Assembly: GCA_018350325.1 (NCBI GenBank)
Contig: JAEVLN010000005.1
Span: 1,684,142-1,748,141 of the forward strand
DNA length: 64,000 bases
DNA from: Globodera rostochiensis
Lineage: Eukaryota; Nematoda; Chromadorea; Rhabditida; Heteroderidae
Reading direction: 5' to 3'
Shown: piece by piece, positions 22,294-38,700 of the stretch
Position numbering within the stretch: the first letter of the stretch is position 1
Layout of the letters: the number at the start of each line of letters is the position of its first letter
The notes under the pieces: generated by a model
What the model was told of the DNA's origin: nothing
The model's database searches: none
What the model saw: the letters and a program-made list of their open reading frames with translations, nothing else
Position numbers and translations under genes: made by a program

Positions 22294-22744
22294 TTCTTAT
22301 GGACCAAATTAAACATAAAATGCCTTGTTTTTCAATTGCACTTATTTTAGGGCCGAATATGGCCATTTTTCATAAATAAAAAAAGAAAAATGTTTAATTT
22401 TGTGAGGATCAACCGATCTTCTTTAAATTCATTAGGAAAAAGTGATAAAAAAGGGAAAAAAGGCCCAAAGAACCAAAAGAAAGAATTTGACAATTTTTTC
22501 TCGCCGTAGGGAAAGTGCTTTTGGGGATTATTAAAAAGATTGATTACCGCCAAATGCTGTCCCCTCTCTCTCAATACGATTTTCAACGGCCACAAAAGTG
22601 AAAAATATGGGCCAGATGTGCAGAAGAGGCATTTGTGGGTTGGCAAAGATTGATGGACTGATCAGCAGATGGGTGGGCCAGGCCATTTGATCAGAGGACT
22701 GATCGGAATAAATCTCCAGAAATATTTTCTCCCAGGCCGTTTAA

Positions 22745-26908
<4,164 letters not shown>

Positions 26909-28905
26909 TCGGAGGGGGGGGGGAAGCAGAACCGAAAAAGCCCCGTGCCGACCCGACACGGCACCAAACCTTTGAAGACAGTCCATAAATTAAACTTTAA
27001 GTTAACTTTGATCCGCTTTCTTACATTATTCTCAGGTTTTATTATTTGAATAACTTTGTTTGGTGCCGGTTTGCGTTTTTCCATTAATTCATTTCGGGTA
27101 CTTTCCATTTTTGATGTCATTTATTCACACACATTTATGTAAATATATTTTATGTTTATATGTAATTAAGGCTTGTCAAATTTTGGACCTTTTTTTCTTA
27201 ATAAATAGGTTAAAATTTTCAAAAAATTAATGCTAAGAATTCCACGCCATCAATGGGCTAATTTTTTCTAAAAAAACCTTTTTAGGGATGCATTATTTTG
27301 GCCGAGAAAAGGTCAATTTGCATTCATTTCTTGGGAGTGCATTTTTCTTTAATTTTTGGAAAAAGCGAAAATAGGTAAAAAAGCCTAAATAGTTGAAATA
27401 AGCTTGAGCAATTGGAAAAATAATCCAGGTCTGGACTCCGGACCCGGCTTTTTAATTTTCGGGTTTCCGGATTGTACGAAAAAATCACGTTGAAATTTTG
27501 GAAATCTGATCCGAATCCGGAAAATTTAACTTCGCTAAACACTATATGTACATATAGTGAGGGAAGCGCACTGTGCCCCCCAGATTGAGCACCGTTGACT
27601 CCCCGGATGAAATTGGGGAAGGGGAAAGATGGGGAGGATGCCCGGGCCCTGGGCATTGGTGATGGACTCGCCCAACTCTCCGATCCAGCACTGACGAAAG
27701 AGTTTATTCCGTCCTGCTCAACGACCGATGGAACAAGGACAGAGGGATGAAGACTGATCGCTGGGGGAAAGGAGAGGAACAGGATGAAGCAATGTGGGCG
27801 GGGACATTATTGAAATGGATAAATGTGATCAATACCCGGGGTAAAGTCCAGCAGTTCTTTGAGGGGTGAGATTGAATGGAAAATGCCGACCGGAAACCCT
27901 TACAATATTATTTGTTGTTTTTCGTTTAATAAATGGACAAATAATGTCCCTCCCACCCACTTCCTAATCCAATTTGTTCGCAAATTGAGGAAAAGCATTG
28001 ACAAACACAGAGAGGGGAGGGGGGAGGGATAGGCACGTGGGACATTGCTAATTGATGGCTTTTTGTGCCGTTCCCCTCGGGGGTCTTTCCCTGTCCCTTT
28101 CAACTCCTTCACTTCCGTCAACGTCAGTCGACTTTTCCACATTTTATTTTTATTCAAATAAATTAGTAAAAGCATTTCAAAGGCAACAAATTAAAGATGC
28201 AAATTCAAAAGTCGCAAAAAATTCCCACTGTTGTTTAGAAAGTGATATCACACAAAATGTTGCAAAACTTAAAAGTGCAAATTTCATTCTCGATTAGATA
28301 ATTAATTGCCCGAGAGCAGTGAAAGATCTCTCCGCTTTTTGCTTTTCGTATCTTTTCATCGGAGTTTTTCACATTTTCCCGAGGGAATTGACGTTGAAGT
28401 CACATGCCTCCGCACAATTCTTTGCCTGCCAAATGTTCCCACAAACTTCGAAAATGCCATCCGACGCTTATTTTGCGTGGCACTTGGAACAGTTTTGCGT
28501 TTTATATTCAGCAAATTTATTTACGCACAATTCGGCTAGGCTAAACTTTGCTCTCGACTCTCGAAGAAGGCCGGCCATTGCCTATTCGAGAACGGCCCGC
28601 CCATCCATTCTCGGCACAATCCAAAATATAATTATTGAAAAAAGAAGACGAAACGGAATTCCATTTATCCCATTTTTGGCTTTTCATTTGCAATGTGCCA
28701 CTTTTCTCTGCTAACATTTCTTTTGGAAAATTGCATTCATTCATATTTTTCGTTTTTTCATTTGACTAACAAAATTTTTTTATTGAATTTAAAAATGGTA
28801 AAATTGTATAAAAAGCCAATAATTAATAAACTTCTTTCACATTTGCTAATGATTGGTTTACATTTTCAGTGTATTTCTGAGATTATTTGGTGCAAAATTC
28901 TCCAA
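26909..28905. other. Spacer with no recognised gene
   Basis: About 2 kb between two plus-strand genes. The open frames (27324-27656, 28052-28744) lack domains, splice support and start-site context. A TTTTCAG at 28864-28870, 36 bases before the chemoreceptor ATG, is a candidate trans-splice acceptor. Confidence 0.45.
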
Positions 28906-31088
28906 ATGAGCCACTTCGTGTTCTCGGTGCCGTCCCCCGGTGTAAATGCCACAAATTTTTGGGCGAATTTTTTGTCTCGCTTTACCTCCAGCTCGGCTGT
29001 TCCATTTTCGCCAAGTTCCCAATATTCTCGGCCATTCTCTGCCCACCCTTCCGAGCCGGCACCCCTCAACTTGGCCATTGCACTGCTCGAGCTGCTGCTC
29101 GACTTTCTGGCACCGGTGCCCAACCTGTACTTCCTGCATTTGCTCTACGCCCGGCACGACTTGCACAACAATTTGCGCGTCCTTCTTGGCTCATTATTCA
29201 TTTGCCAAATAACGGTAAAAACATTTTTCAAATTCTTATTTAAGCGAAATAAAGCATTTAATTTTTGGCATTTCGCGCTGTTAGATCGCGCTGACCCGGC
29301 TCCCCACACAAATTTGCTACGTATGCACGGGCGTCCTCTACATCGATCACTTCCGATGGCTCGTATTCGGTCATGAGATCGCCGTTATGGTCGGTTTATG
29401 GACATGAGAAGATTTTGGATTATTTATGTTTAATTTTTCACAGTTCTTTCGAACCATAATTGTGCCAATGACTGTTGAACGAGGTACCGTAACATAACCT
29501 TTACAATACCCCACCATTTATCATTCCAGTGCTGGCTACAGTACTCTCAAAACACTATGAGCAACGGGAGTCACCGATCATTGCCATTTGTGCTGTTTTT
29601 GCCACGGTATAGACGGACTTTCCCCAAAATGTTTTAAATCACATCAAATATAATATAAATATGATGTGAATGCCATCGAAACATGCTAAGCTCGTACTGT
29701 CAACACTGATCGGACTGTACATTGGCAGTGAGCTAAACAACTCGCTGATCAGCGACGGTGTGATCACTTTCAGAGGCGCTTTTTACGGTCTCTACCATAT
29801 CATCGATGTGTCTGTCCGCCTGTTCATTTGGATTGTTTGCTTTACGGTAATATATTTTAATTTAATTTACCTTATTTTCATTTTTAATTTATTTTTGTAA
29901 AATTTGTTCATTTGTTAAACAATAATTTAAGGTTTTTGTGACTTTGTTGTTGTACAACCAACGCTGTTACGCTTTTGCTCGATTGCCAAACAAACATTCG
30001 CTTGTCCAACGTTATCAATTCGCCGAAAATGTCCGCTCAAGTCGCCAATTGCTCGCCATTGGCATTATCGTTTTTGTTTGGTGAGTATTCCCGGCACAAT
30101 TCCCCCCCCCCCCAAATCTCGGTAACACTTTATGCCTCCAGCAATTTGCTGTTTGACCTTGTGATGCTACGAATTGCCTACAACAAAGACCATTTTGATG
30201 TGGAGTATTCGCAAGCGTTCGATTTTGTGCTCGCCGTCGGCCTAAATCTCATTCCATTGGCGGCCATTCGGTAAATTTATCGCCTCCGGACCGAAGCCCA
30301 CCCCGGCGGGTGAAGTCTTTAGGCTTAGGCCTAAGCTTCGGCTCGGCTTGGCATTTTCGGCTGTGGTGGATGGATTTTTGAACAGTGCAAGTTTAATCAT
30401 TTTTGCACATATTCAAAAAAATCTGTTAGAACTTAAAAAAGATTGTTTCATGTAATTCGAAAAAGTGGCACATTTTAATGTTTTTTAATTTAATTGCCAG
30501 CTTCCACGACTCAATGCTAAGCGCCGCAAAAGCGCATTGCAAACAATTTTGGCGGTTCACTATGGGCAAATGTCGCCGACAAAATCGCAGTGCGACCCCC
30601 GCCCAACGATCGCCGGTGATCGAATGCGAAAGTCCCACTTTTGCATCGGACACCAAACGCGCAAAACAACGGCAAAAAGCGCCGAAAGCGTTGTTGAGCG
30701 GACAAAAGCTGATTTTCCATAGAGCGGAAGAACAAAATGTGCGTCTGGCTTCAATTTTATCCAAAGTTGGGGTATATAAAAGTACAAAACTTGTTTTGTC
30801 GTTGAGGACCAAATTAATCGAAATCAGACTTTTTTATTATAATTATTTGGAGGTTGGGATGGAATGTGCGCGCTTTGCTATGAATTCAATCTTTTTAAAT
30901 TTGTGAAAATCATTTTGTTCGTTTAGGTGTATTTTGATGAGCTGCAAAAAAGTTGGTCCGGTGGTCAGAAACATCGCCGTAACACTCTCGGCACGAATAT
31001 TCGACTCGAAGACAGCAGCGACAAAAACCATCGACGGCACTTTCATTACCTTTCGGGGGGCCGTGCCCCGGTCCTCTCGTCTGAATGA
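28906..31088 (+). CDS. Serpentine chemoreceptor (SRA/SRE superfamily-like GPCR)
   Basis: Seven-helix G-protein-coupled receptor. ATG 28906 opens MSHFVFSVPSPGVNATNFWA. Helices: NLAIALLELLLDFLAPVPNL, NNLRVLLGSLFICQIT, VLYIDHFRWLVFGHEIAVMV, then FFRTIIVPMTVERVLATVLS-KHYEQ. The ER-x-x-AT..YE signature after TM3 is typical of the nematode SRE/SRA group. Further helices: ESPIIAICAVFA, YHIIDVSVRLFIWIVCFTVF, LLAIGIIVFVCNLLFDLVM and FDFVLAVGLNLIPLAAI. A long basic cytosolic tail follows from 30500 (HCKQFWRFTMGKCRRQNRS) to SGGRAPVLSSE and a TGA at 31086-31088. Exons are phase-consistent (for example ITG|gtaaaa, VFVC|gtgagt). Ligand unknown. The last two exons are the least sure. Confidence 0.82.
30300..30370. 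repeat. Dispersed repeat fragment in the chemoreceptor intron
   Basis: TTTAGGCTTAGGCCTAAGC followed by TTCGGCTCGGC matches TTTAGGCTTAGGCCAAAGC near 19448-19466. A two-copy interspersed sequence of unknown type. Confidence 0.4.
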
Positions 31089-31574
31089 ATGGGCGGGCGG
31101 GCGGACGGGCTGAAACCTTTTTAAACATTTAAACAAATTTTGCGATTAAATTCATTGATAAAGGTGAAAGATTACTGAGTATTACACATTTTTATTTTGC
31201 CAAAAAATAATTTATTCTTTCATTTTAAACACTTTCGTTGTCAGTTTAATTTCTTCAAAAAGTGCGCTTTTGTTTCGGTTCACATTCATCCGAAGAATTC
31301 GCAACAGTCAAATTTGTTAGTGTTCAATCGGTGATGAAATTTTATTCAAAAGTTCTCATAATTAAAGACCAAATATTTATGATTTTTGGAAAGGCAATTT
31401 TCGTGTGTTTATTGTATATACAAGCAATTAAATGCCCGCCATGTTCATTTTATTCGGCAGCAATTCGTTCAACGAATGTTAGGGCTCCATAAAGTCGCTT
31501 GGGAAAGTGCTGAAATGTCATGGGATGGACGAAGAAAGAAGGGAAGTTGGTGGTGGGTTATCATCATTCGTCGA

Positions 31575-31925
31575 CCGGAGGGACGAATGACCAACAATCG
31601 GAGGGACGAATGACCGACAATCGGAGGGACGAATGACCGACCGACAATCGGAGGGGCGAATGACCGACAATCGGAGGGACGAATGACCGACAATCGGAGG
31701 GACGAATGACCGACAATCGGAGGGACGAATGACCGACCGACAATCGGAGGGACGAATGACCGACCGACAATCGGAGGGACGAATGACCGACCGACAATCG
31801 GAGGGACGAATGACCGACCGACAATCGGAGGGACGAATGACCGACCGACAATCGGAGGGACGAATGACCGACAATCGGAGGGACGAATGACCGACCGAGA
31901 ATTGGAGGGACGAATGACCGACTCA
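31575..31925. repeat. Minisatellite, 23/27-bp unit
   Basis: About 14 copies of CAATCGGAGGGACGAATGA joined by CCGA or CCGACCGA. The unit contains the small palindrome CCGA-CAA-TCGG. Because units of 23 and 27 bp alternate, three minus-strand frames are open but the resulting peptides (SFVPPIVGR-type repeats) have no start context. Confidence 0.9.
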
Positions 31926-32335
31926 TTGGGAAAAGTCAATAAAGCGGGATAATGTCTTTGATTTGCCTGAAAAACATTAAACCACAAAAATTTGTTTTCC
32001 TAAAGTGTAATATTTTATCCCAATTTATTAATAAAATATAAAAATCTTTCTCACTAAAACACTTGTTTCCGCTCGATTGTACTAATTGTCGAATCGAACA
32101 GTCAAACGGAGGCTCCCAATTTTACTCCAACCCCTCCGGGGGGTGTAGGCGGGCGGGCGGTCCTTTATAAAGAGAAAAGAATGGGAGCAGAAAGGTGGGG
32201 GGGCGGGGGCGGGGGGTGGTCGACTCAACTTTATGACTTTCCCATGGCCGTCAGATCAAGCAAAACGATTTATTGTGTCGGTGGGCGGGGGGAGGCAACC
32301 GGAGAGACTTTTTAAATTTCGAAAATTTTAAATGA

Positions 32336-32686
32336 ATGGAAAAGGTTAGTTGGAAACTTTTACTGTATTTTTTTACCTTTTTAGCAAGCAGTACTTTAAA
32401 ATATGGTAAATTTTGTGATTCTCCTCCCGCCGAATATTCCGTCAAGTCCCATCCATGTCAACGTCAACTGCAACAATGCAAGTACGTCTTCACACCCCAA
32501 ATGGGAATGGGAATTGCCAACAACTCAAACAAATGCCCTTCCCAAGCTAACAATTCGTCCATTCATCGCCTATCGAAGCTTTTCGCACGTTTGTACATGC
32601 CCCCCCCCCCTCTACCGGCAGGCACTTCATTTCTAACCTATAAAATCGTCGATATTCGTTTAGACACATTCATTTTTTGTATTTAA
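32336..32686 (+). CDS. Possible small secreted protein
   Basis: Unrecognised. A true ATG opens MEKVSWKLLLYFFTFLASST, which has the form of a signal peptide, followed by Cys residues (KFCDSPP, PCQRQLQQCKY). The frame ends at about 32684 after a Pro run at a C homopolymer, so the 3' part may be an intron. No splice partner found. Weak. Confidence 0.3.
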   Translation: MEKVSWKLLLYFFTFLASSTLKYGKFCDSPPAEYSVKSHPCQRQLQQCKYVFTPQMGMGIANNSNKCPSQANNSSIHRLSKLFARLYMPPPPLPAGTSFLTYKIVDIRLDTFIFCI

Positions 32687-33691
32687 TTTGTCCATTTTAA
32701 TTATTTTATTTGGTTAAGAAAAGCCGGGATTGGATTAGCCGACACATATTTGGGATCAACTAAAACAAGGATCAAGATTTAAAAAAAGCCAGGATAATCT
32801 CCCCCGATCCCGTTTTACTTTAATTTTAAAAGGGTAAAAGAACGAAAAGGTCATTTTCCCATTGGTAAGGCGGAATTTTGGTTGTTTATTTTAAAAATTT
32901 GCATAACCAAATCGATCGGCTGCTCTTTCCAAGCTCAAGGACAAAGGCTCAAAACGTTTCGTCGTTTTTTGTTGGGTTGGCCGGTCGATTTATTTATTCA
33001 AAACGGGGAATTCCCCGCGTCCCCGACGTCTTTCCCCGTCCCCGGGGTTTGTCCATTCATTCGTTTATTTTTCACTATTTTCGCCCCTTTTCCCCGTTTG
33101 TCCTTCAACACTTTCTATCCAATTTTGAAGATTTGCTTTTTTTGTTTGTTGTACAGAGAACAAAAAAAGAAATTCTTTAAACTCTCCTAAAATGTCTTCA
33201 TTTTTGTCTATCCTCCGATTTTCAAGTCATTTTTAATATTAATAAAGACAAAATTGGAGGATAATTTTAGAAAGAGTCTGGTTATCTTCTTATATCTCAT
33301 TCCATTCCATTCCATTATTTCTATTTTTGTAAAAAAAAAAAGACATAAAATGGTCGACAAAAGCATATTTTTACTCCATCCGCCGATGTGCATTTTGCTG
33401 AACGATCCGATCACCGGCCGACCCCCCCCCCCCGTCGTCCATTTTGCGTTGTTTTGTGTCATCATTTCTGGGAAAGTATGGGCAATTTGCTGAATGATTG
33501 ATTCTTCGTCTGTCTGCGTTAATATTTATTTTTCAATTATTTTATTTCTTTACTAATCGAACTGTTGGAAATCCGGCAAATCTATCGAGAAAGCCAAGTT
33601 TCATTAATTTTTTGAACGGGCGGATTCAAAGCAATTACTTTTTTATGGATCTTAATTTTAACACATAGAAATTAACGCAAATTTTTAAATT

Positions 33692-34030
33692 TTAAATTCC
33701 TTTTAAAATCGAGTTTTTCCACAAATGCCCACAGGCAATTTGCCGATGGAATTCCGTCGCCATCAAATTCAAACAGTTCATCATGGCATTTACCTCTTCT
33801 ACATTCACATCCGCCCACAATTCTTTCCCAAACACATCAGCACCATTGCACACACAATGGACGTGCAAATATGTGAAAAGATGGGCATGTCCGTAGTACA
33901 TTTTGATGTACTGCTCCAACTCTATGCCTCCATGACAAATGGACGAGTCAAACCTCGACTCTGCGAAATCCCAAAAATTTTCATTCATCTTGAAAAGTCC
34001 TTCCGAGATATCCCCGCTGCTGGTTAAATC
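33692..34030 (-). CDS. Uncertain ORF, strand ambiguous
   Basis: The minus frame encodes MNENFWDFAESRFDSSICHG, IELEQYIKMYYGHAHLFTYL, HVHCVCNGADVFGKELW and a C-terminal MNCLNLMATEFHRQ, with codon use like neighbouring genes. The plus strand over the same bases is also open (NLPMEFRRHQIQTVHHGIYL.. to a stop at about 34024) after a CCCACAG acceptor-like site. Only one can be real. The minus reading looks slightly better, but neither shows a known domain. Confidence 0.3.
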   Translation of the reverse strand, partial: DLTSSGDISEGLFKMNENFWDFAESRFDSSICHGGIELEQYIKMYYGHAHLFTYLHVHCVCNGADVFGKELWADVNVEEVNAMMNCLNLMATEFHRQIACGHLWKNSILKGI

Positions 34031-34446
34031 CCCCCTAATAGCCCCCCCCCCCAATAGCCCCCCCCCAACCCAACGCAATTCTTTCCGATACGCCCATTTG
34101 ACCCCCAACACATTCATTCATTGCCCCCCCCCCCCAATGCTTTCACCCCGTCACATAAGTTTTTGTCTTCCTTCCCGATTTTAAGTTACCCTTCAATCCA
34201 ACGATTTTTCAAAAAATATTTTTTATTGATAATCAAATTTTCAAAAATTCCTATCCAAGGCATCAGACACAATTGAAATTTGAATAAAAAGACAGAAGGT
34301 TCGGTTGGATAGTCCGTTTAAATCCAAGGAATTGACACTTCTCACCGAACTCCGCAAATTTTCTTAGCATTTTTCAAATATCTCATTTTTGCCACGAAAA
34401 GCCTTCACTAACACTAATTGCCCTGAGGCACAAAAACACATGCAAA

Positions 34447-35686
34447 ATGGGAATTGTGCCGGAAGCAACTTGGGAAACAATTGTATTCCTTCTGCTGATT
34501 GGTGGCACGATTGCCCGAGGAAATGAGGAAGAAGGTCGGTTAGAAAAATTAATTGGTCTAAAGGCGTGGAAAGAATTGAGCTTGGCAATAAAAGACATTA
34601 AAAGCACCAAATTTCAGATGGACTTAATTACGAGGCTTAAAACGTTTTAATCAAAACCGAAATTATTTTAAATAAATACAAAATTCAGCGGTTCCATCGA
34701 CAAATTCAACGAATTTTGTCGGCACCGTCGCCTCGACTTACGCTGTCGTTGTGCCGGCTACTTTCGGTTGCCGACTCTCCGGCATGCAATGCTTTCACGA
34801 CGGAATTTGCGCAAAAGACGGCACGCAATGCGAGTGAGTCGTTTCTTAAGCCTTGCACTTTTTTAAAATTTATTTTGGGTTAATTTGTTAGCATTCCAAG
34901 CAATTTTCTTACCCTTTCCAAGTTTTATTTTTCATTTTACGTTTGTTTTATCTTATCTATCCCCCCCCCCAATTATTGCCATATTAAACAAATCCAACCT
35001 AGGTAATTAATTAGTTAATTAATTAGATAGTGCAATCAAAATAACCAAAAATCAATTCAAGTACAATTTATCAAATCATTTTCGGGGAATGCGGGGATGT
35101 CCGTCCCCGCATTGCGTTTTTGAAACGAAAAATGGGACAAATTATTATTCTTTTGTCTCCGATTGGACGTGCGTAAAAGCGATTGGTGCGAAGGAATAAA
35201 TTATTTCCAAAGCGAACTTCTTCCTTTTTAAACTGAAAATGGCGCCAAAAATTTTGCCTAATGCAATTTATACTTTTTGCAAAAGGCCAAAAACACTTTT
35301 GCCCCGCGGCGTCTCTTTTTTTGCTAAAATTGCATTAATTACATAATGCCAAAATCCAATAAATACATCCGAAGTCAAAGAGATTTTGTGCCTTTCGCCT
35401 CACTAATCCCTTTTATCACTTGGGGCAAGAAATATTTGGCGGCAAAATTGCAATTCAAAAAGACCCCCACAAACGGCACCGGAAGAATTGTAATTTTGTG
35501 GCGCATTTTGTGCCTTTCCCACGCCTTACAAAAAAACCCTTTTAAGGCCCTTATAATTTTGTGAGCCAATCTTTTCTTATCAGCCCCTGGGAATGAATTT
35601 GGGCCTGTAAATTAATTTTGCAAATATTCTTTTCGATTCTGTTTAAAAGTTTGTATTAATAAATATTTGAACTAATTAATGTTGGG

Positions 35687-35742
<56 letters not shown>

Positions 35743-38700
35743 GAGTGGCCTCCTCCCCTCGCCGAAGAGAATGGGGCCATGGGAAAGTGCACTTTTTGTC
35801 GCCCGGTTCATCTTATAATATTATTCCTGCTGTTTGTAGAAGAGTTTGATGGGTCGATGTTATTGGAAGTTGGCGTTCTGTCCGATGAGGAATCATTTCG
35901 ACCATTTGGACTAAAGGTCGCCTCATCGGACATTATATTCATTGATAATTGTTCCAATTATGTGAGAAAAACCGTCAAAATGTCTTTGAAATAGAATTCG
36001 AACTCCGAAATGGCATTAATCAATTTGGTTTATAATATTAGACATTATCTGCTAAAGGCCATTGTCTATCATTAATTAATTAATTAATTAAGTAAAACAT
36101 TGGGTTCCAGATTTTTCATCCTTCAATGGCAATTACTAAAAATTTTTGTTTTAAGGGGCACGCACACAATGCCAATTTTGTGCCATTTTTGCACTTAATT
36201 GAGCGTGGGAATCCCCGGAAATTTTGGTAAATTCGTGCCATTGTTACGCAATTAAATTCGGGCAATGGAACCATCCCCCGCGGGTGTTTTGGGAGAAGTC
36301 ACGAAATAAATTATTAATTTTATAAACAATTTAAAGCTGCTCGCCCTCCCCAAATTGGTTTGGGCGCCAATGCGAATTGCGACGGTGTGCACAGCGGCAC
36401 AATCCGTGCGTTAACGGGGCCGAATGTGAGAAGACCGCCGAGTCGTTCAAGTGCCATTGTGCCGTTGGTCCGTTATTTATTAAATTTAATAAAAGAAAAT
36501 TAAAAAATAATAAATTTTGGGTAAAAGGAAAGAAATGGGAAAGCTGATTTTGAAAGGATTATAGAATTTGACGAGTTTCAGGCTTTGATGGCACATATTG
36601 TGAGAAGGCGGTGCCGACGGTTTGCGACAAAGCGGAAGAAAATCCATGCGTTCATGGCACTTGCCGGGTTGGTACAACGGTCGACGATTTTGTGTGCGAT
36701 TGCCATTATGGATACACGGGTAAATGAATGTTTGTTTAATTATTTGTTTAGAATTAATTTTAATTGACAAAATGTCAAATTAATTGATTTATACAATGCT
36801 AAATATGTTTAAGGTCATCCAATCCCCCCCCCCCCCGGCGCATTAATTATTTATTGTGCTATTTGTGAGTATCGTAATCCCTGTCATTCATTCGCGCACT
36901 TTCACTTTGTTTTTCTCACAATGGGCCAAATATTTTATGTTTTGGAAAAAGTCAGAAAAACCCCACAGAGAGAAATTCATAAAACAATTTTTTGACATTT
37001 GAAAGTTTCTTGCATAGTTTTGGGGCACCCTAAAGAAAAATGGCATTTTGTGCCGTTTTCACACTGTGACACAAACCAACGTCCGTCCAGACCCGTCACT
37101 TTGGAGTTGACAATAAATTGTCCCTTCAAGGGCAATTCAATCCCACAAAAATCATTCCCCCCCCGGGGGATGAATGAATGAATGGTTTGGGAAAGTTTTG
37201 GGTAAGAATGCGCCCCCCCTGCTGCTGCTCCTTCTCTTCCATTCCCCCAAAGTGTTGGGGAGGGGGCAGATGTTTGTGGATTGGTTGATTGAATTTGGAG
37301 ACAAACCGGCTTAATGCGGGAGATTGGGGCTTTTGTAAAATATTTAATCAAAATTAATTCATTCCAATGGATTTGACGGCGTATTTCTAATTAAAATTTT
37401 AAATTTCTTCCATATTTTTTAAAATATTGGCTTTAACATAAGAAGTCTTTTGACACATAGACGGATATGAAATGGCTTGCTTATCTCTCTATTGGGTCAT
37501 GGGAAACAAACAAACAAAAAACTCACCGAATTTGGGCGAAATGAGACCAAGAAGCCATCCAAATAATGCAAAAATACAACTAAACGCAGATTTAGTAGCA
37601 ATTCATTAAAATTAAAGTAAATATACTTTAAATATAAAATCTTTTTTAAAATAAACAATAAATAATTAATTATTGTTATTTAATTTGAAGGAACCAATTG
37701 CACCGACATAAATTTCTGCCGCGTGTCAGAAGTTTGTGTGAATGGGCACTGCGTGAATGAATTGAATGGAAGTCATTGCGAGTGCCGAACTGGCTGGACG
37801 GGGCATAAATGCGAGGTCGACATTGACGAGTGTCTACAGCAGGAGACGACAGTATGCCAGAATGGCGGGAAATGCGTGAATACGGTAGATTTAAATTGTA
37901 AAATTTGTGCTTCAATTGACCTAAAGTTTGAATTCCAGTTTGGAGCATTTTACTGCGATTGTCCGATGGATTTTGTGGGCCAATTTTGTGAGGTTTCCCA
38001 ACGGCCGACAAATCGATGTTTGGCCAATCATTTTCCGTGCTTAAATGGCGGCCGGTGTCATGAGAATATTGTCGCCACACCGGCAGTTTCGGCGCTGAAC
38101 GCGAATTTTTACTGGCGTTGGGAGTGCGAATGTCCGCATGATTTTGAGGGTAAACATTTTAAAATTTAAATTAGAAAATGTTTTTTAAAATTAGGTCAAA
38201 GATGCGAGCGCGTAGTCGACGAGTGCGCGATGGGCAGGCTGACTTGCTTGAATGGTGGACAGTGTGCACGCGCGTGGGCGGAAGAAACGCGAGACGTCAA
38301 TGGCACAATGGTGGAGAGAAATTGGCACTCGCCGAAGTGCAAATGCCTTCCGGGCTTTGAAGGTATATAGTAAATTATGCAAACCTTTTGTAGACTGAAA
38401 CAACAAATTACTTAGGCGACTTTTGTGAACGGGACATCGACGAGTGCAAGCTGTACAGCGGCGGGTTTTGTCAAAATGGGGGGACATGTGTAAATCGGCA
38501 CGGCTCTTTTCTTTGCATTTGCGTCGGCGGCTTTGATGGTTTGGCACTTTTTGTTTTTTAACTTTTAATTATAAAATTTACGATTTTAATTTATTAGGAA
38601 AACACTGCGAAATTAACGTTGACGACTGCGTGGACAATTTATGCTATGCCGGCTCCACCTGTGAGGACGGAATTGCGCGTTACAATTGCCTTTGTGCCCC

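Larger units (their letters stand above)
31089..34446. other. Spacer with minisatellite and uncertain ORFs
   Basis: Holds the minisatellite 31575-31925, several G or C runs (32198-32216, 32600-32609, 33422-33433, 34045-34135) and two candidate small genes listed separately (32336 + and 33692-34030 -). An ATTCC run lies at 33300-33318. Otherwise nothing recognised. Confidence 0.4.

Noticed and set aside
31469..31987. Repeat protein of SFVPPIVGR units
   Set aside because: Product of a minisatellite; three frames are open at once and no start context or splice site is present.
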